In this document: piece by piece, positions 7,352 through 9,329 of the stretch
Layout: each line of letters starts with the position of its first letter
How positions within the stretch are numbered: the first letter of the stretch is position 1
Origin: an uncultured Ruminococcus sp.
Lineage (GTDB): Bacteria > Bacillota > Clostridia > Oscillospirales > Ruminococcaceae
Direction: 5' to 3'
DNA length: 9,329 nt
Assembly (NCBI GenBank): GCA_947178195.1
Contig: CAMWXM010000102.1
Span: 1-9,329 of the forward strand
Notes under the pieces: generated by a model
Seen by the model: the letters and a program-made list of their open reading frames with translations, nothing else
Databases searched by the model: none
What the model was told of the DNA's origin: nothing
Translations under genes and position numbers: made by a program

Positions 7352-7660
7352 TTACTTTGTTGGCATGCCAATTCCTGATGAATCACCGGAACAAACATCT
7401 CCGCCAACACCTTTGCCATTAAATCCGCCTGCAACAGCGTCAAGATCATCTTCTCCAAGCTCAGTTTCCTCTGAAGTAAGATATGACTTTGCTTCTTCGA
7501 GAGTAATATCGAATCCAAGCTTTTTTGCAAGTTCGCCAATTTTCACAAGCTGTTCATCGCTTGCCTCGTTGATTGACTTGCTGCCGAGAATATCAGTCAG
7601 TTCTTTCTTTGTTGCTTCGTCTGCGATTGCCTTTGCGTAAAAATCTGTTACTTTACTCAT
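7352..7660 (-). CDS. Nif11-type RiPP precursor A
   Basis: The 102-residue precursor has a 79-residue Nif11-family leader (MSKVTDFYAKAIADE..., helix-rich, ..KLGFDITLEEAKSYL.., acidic ETELGEDDLD) ending in the AVAGG cleavage motif. The 23-residue core is Gly-rich and ends GGDVCSGDSSGIGMPTK, with one Cys at core position 11. AGGAGGT lies 7 nt before the ATG, identical in sequence and spacing to precursor B. The leader differs from B at only six residues, so the pair arose by recent duplication. The leader should recruit the radical SAM enzyme encoded 93 bp downstream; cleavage after GG needs a protease not seen in this window. Confidence 0.93.
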   Translation of the reverse strand: MSKVTDFYAKAIADEATKKELTDILGSKSINEASDEQLVKIGELAKKLGFDITLEEAKSYLTSEETELGEDDLDAVAGGFNGKGVGGDVCSGDSSGIGMPTK

Positions 7661-7764
7661 TGTGAGTACCTCCTAAAAATAATTTTATATCTTAATTCCA
7701 AGGAAAATCATCGGAATTTTGATAACAAGCTATCAGTTCACCTGAAAGTCACCCGTATCGTAAT

Positions 7765-8010
7765 CTACCGGTCGATATATCTTCGTATAACTGGGCTGCC
7801 TGCAACAGCATCAAGATCAGTTTCATCAAGCTCAGTTTCCTCATCAGTGAGATATGCCTTTGCCTCATCAATACTGATATCAAAGCCCGGTTTCTTTGTA
7901 AGCTCACCGATTTTCATAAGCTGTTCATCACTTGCTTTGTTAACCAGTTTGCCGCTGAGAATATCGTTCAGTTCCTTATTAGCAGATTCATCTGCAATTT
8001 ATTTTTGCAC
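7765..8010 (-). pseudogene. Decayed third Nif11 precursor, N-terminus lost
   Basis: Translating leftward from about 7998 gives IADESANKELNDILSGKLV, then NKASDEQLMKIGELTKKPGF, DISIDEAKAYLTDEETELD, ETDLDAVAGS and a 9-residue tail PVIRRYIDR before TAG. This is the Nif11 leader minus its first ~11 residues. The remnant of the FYAKA segment (GTGCAAAAA at 8009-8001) is followed by an in-frame TAA, and no start codon or ribosome site precedes it. Other signs of decay are KKLGF changed to KKPGF in a helix, GG changed to GS at the cleavage site, and a core without the VCxGD motif. It begins 6-8 nt after the precursor B stop, so its own leader 5' end and untranslated region were deleted. Confidence 0.85.
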
Positions 8011-8015
8011 AGTTT

Positions 8016-8297
8016 CTAAGCCCCTGCTCCATCACCGTAGCAAACAATAATATCACCTTTTCCGCCTGCAACAGCATCAAGGTCATCTTCATCAAGCTCA
8101 GTTTCCTCTGAAGTAAGATATGCCTTTGCCTCTTCAAGAGTAATATCAAATCCAAGCTTCTTTGCAAGTTTGCCAATTTTCACAAGCTGTTCGTTGCTTG
8201 CTTCGTTGATTGACTTGCTGCCAAGAATATTGGTCAGTTCCTTCTTTGCTGCTTCGTCAGCGATTGCCTTTGCGTAAAAATCTGTTACTTTACTCAT
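8016..8297 (-). CDS. Nif11-type RiPP precursor B
   Basis: The 93-residue precursor has a 79-residue Nif11 leader ending ELDEDDLDAVAGG and a 14-residue core, KGDIIVCYGDGAGA. The ATG at 8297 follows AGGAGGT at 7-nt spacing, the same as in precursor A. The core holds a single Cys (core position 7) in VCYGDG, which lines up with VCSGDS of precursor A although the rest differs and the core is nine residues shorter. It is the first precursor in transcription order and lies 71 bp beyond the DUF2807 stop; I found no strong promoter in that gap, so co-transcription with upstream genes is possible. Confidence 0.93.
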   Translation of the reverse strand: MSKVTDFYAKAIADEAAKKELTNILGSKSINEASNEQLVKIGKLAKKLGFDITLEEAKAYLTSEETELDEDDLDAVAGGKGDIIVCYGDGAGA

Positions 8298-8368
8298 TGT
8301 GAGTACCTCCTGAAAAATTTATATGAAGCTTTACCTCATAATTTTGCACAAGTTTTTCTGCCTGATAT

Positions 8369-8962
8369 TTATTTATTTTTAATTATTGCTGATCCGCTCA
8401 AATCCTTTGTTATCTCCGGATTGCCGGTATATGATATAGTGCAGGAACCACTTGCATTAACATCAAGCTTTTCTTCTGCATTTACATTAATTATCGATGA
8501 TCCCGACGCATTTATAGACACAGTTTCAGAGCTTAAATCTATAGTATTTACCACGGAACTGCCTCGTGATGTCAGCAAAAGCGTATTGGTTGAACCCGAA
8601 AGTCTCAAATCAGGAGAACCAGACAATTCAACTTCCATATCTGTAAAACTGCCTGAAATCTTTCCTGAACAAGAACCGGATAAATTCATTTTTAAAGAAT
8701 CAAGAATTGCATTTGAATATTCTAAATCGTATGTACCCGAAATAGCAATATTATTTACAGGAACACCAACTATTATATTGACATTTACATCAGAAAACAA
8801 TTTATCACTATCAACAATGATATCAATTTTATTTGATGATTCATCAATTTCAGTGATAAAAAATTCCAATACATTATCGTCTGCTTCAATAATCACTTTA
8901 CCATTAAGCGATTCTTCTATTTTTACATTTCCGTTAAAATTGATAAAATTTCCGCTGTTCAC
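8369..8962 (-). CDS. DUF2807 (GIN-domain, beta-helix) protein, probably N-terminally truncated
   Basis: About 197 residues with short beta-repeats rich in Ser, Gly and Asn: NLSGSCSGKISGS, VELSGSPDLRLSGS, INASGSSIINVNAEEKLDVNASGS. These spaced SGS turns are typical of DUF2807/DUF4097 right-handed beta-helices, normally extracytoplasmic with an N-terminal signal or membrane anchor. Here no signal is visible. The frame starts at a GTG overlapping the truncated parA stop, has no ribosome site, and stays open about 13 codons upstream of the GTG (..EDNGIYAINV), until a TAA near 9002-9000. I infer that the 5' end was cut off at the junction with parA. Whether it belongs to the RiPP system, for example as a surface or immunity protein, is unknown. 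Confidence 0.65.
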   Translation of the reverse strand: MNSGNFINFNGNVKIEESLNGKVIIEADDNVLEFFITEIDESSNKIDIIVDSDKLFSDVNVNIIVGVPVNNIAISGTYDLEYSNAILDSLKMNLSGSCSGKISGSFTDMEVELSGSPDLRLSGSTNTLLLTSRGSSVVNTIDLSSETVSINASGSSIINVNAEEKLDVNASGSCTISYTGNPEITKDLSGSAIIKNK

Positions 8963-9329
8963 ATTAATGGCATAGATACCGTTATCTTCAAATCGGGATT
9001 AGTATGCTTCCTGATTTTTGAGATCGTCTGTAAAAGCTGCGTCATTCCCTTAGCAGGAAGATACTGTGTCTGAACAGGAATAATTACGCAGTCCGCCGCT
9101 GTGAGAGCATTGAGAGTAATCATACCCAGTGAAGGCATACAATCTATGAGAATATAGTCGTACTTGTCCTTCACTTGGTTTAAATAGTTCTTCATTACAG
9201 CTTCACGGCTCATAGCGGTTACAAGGCTCATTTCCAACGCCGATAGTTCAAGGTCAGACGGAACAAGGTCAACCTTTTCTTCGTGATGAAGAATACCGTC
9301 AAAGGGATTTTCTGTTTCCTCTCGCATTA
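8959..9329 (-). pseudogene. parA: ParA-type ATPase fragment, 3'-truncated and running off the right edge
   Basis: At least 122 codons match the middle of an ICE/plasmid ParA (Soj) partition ATPase: DGILHHEEKVDLVPSDLELS, then MSREAVMKNYL, the Walker B/switch region YDYILIDCMPSLGMITLNAL, and IPVQTQYLPAKGMTQLLQTI. The Walker A lysine loop should lie beyond the edge. Similarity stops after NPDLKI (about 8983); six unrelated residues follow, then TGA. Family members continue roughly 100 or more residues (KI-x-GILLT... onward). The loss coincides with the start of the DUF2807 gene, so this is a recombination junction. An alternative is that one missing base lets ParA-like KINGI continue a few residues into the DUF2807 frame. 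Confidence 0.8.

Larger units (their letters stand above)
7352..8312 (-). repeat. Three tandem Nif11 precursor units
   Basis: The block holds precursor B, a degenerate copy and precursor A, head to tail. From the shared ribosome site through the AVAGG codons, A and B are nearly identical at the nucleotide level, with scattered mostly third-position changes. The sequence diverges sharply at the first core codon. The middle copy is clearly older, with many substitutions. This layout promotes recombination between leaders and core swapping. Confidence 0.85.

Noticed and set aside
7365..8176. Several small ORFs inside the precursor block on both strands
   Set aside because: They are frame-shifted or antisense shadows of the nearly identical Nif11 leaders, which is why similar shadows recur in each copy.
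7352..8312. CRISPR array
   Set aside because: The repeats are ~280-bp coding units with protein-level conservation, not short repeats with unique spacers.
8421..8975. 184-codon plus-strand ORF
   Set aside because: It lies entirely opposite the DUF2807 gene, whose repetitive Ser/Gly codons keep the antisense frame open. No ribosome site or recognisable motif.

Overview
The window looks like part of an integrative and conjugative element (ICE) from a low-GC anaerobic Firmicute, probably a Ruminococcus-like gut or rumen Clostridium-class organism. The evidence is AT-rich DNA, strong AGGAGG ribosome sites, a Tn916-type excisionase, an ICE-type ParA fragment and Nif11-leader peptides of the kind seen in ruminococci. 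The genus is inferred from protein style only. Every gene I could support lies on the minus strand, so transcription runs from the right edge to the left edge.

Left part (1-1763), ICE backbone. In transcription order: a possible 39-residue ORF, a perfect 12-bp inverted repeat, a sigma-70-like gene broken by a single-base frameshift, a MazF/PemK-like protein with a C-terminal zinc-ribbon tail, and a Tn916-family excisionase. The excisionase ribosome site is encoded by the last codons of the PemK gene. A promoter-like sequence near the left edge would fire leftward out of the window, where the integrase is expected.

Middle (1764-2307), no convincing gene. It holds two intrinsic terminator-like hairpins, a 171-bp MITE-like element (26-bp terminal inverted repeats, exact 8-bp flanking direct repeat) and another perfect hairpin just after the RiPP operon.

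Centre and right (2308-8297), a RiPP (ribosomally made, modified peptide) locus. Two intact Nif11-type precursors (B then A) flank a decayed third copy. They are followed by a radical SAM/SPASM maturase, a DUF2156 GNAT/Fem-fold transferase and a large membrane protein joining an extracytoplasmic sensor-like region to an MFS transporter. The last three genes overlap or abut. The two intact leaders are almost identical while the cores differ in length and sequence, yet both keep a V-C-x-G-D motif that is the likely modification site. The transporter gene carries a one-base frameshift. No C39 protease or ABC exporter is present to cleave the GG site.

Right end (8369-9329). A DUF2807 'GIN-domain' gene without a signal peptide abuts a ParA gene whose 3' part is missing. 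This junction looks like the point where the RiPP cargo joined the ICE backbone. The most interesting system is the Nif11 / radical SAM / DUF2156 / sensor-MFS cassette carried as ICE cargo.
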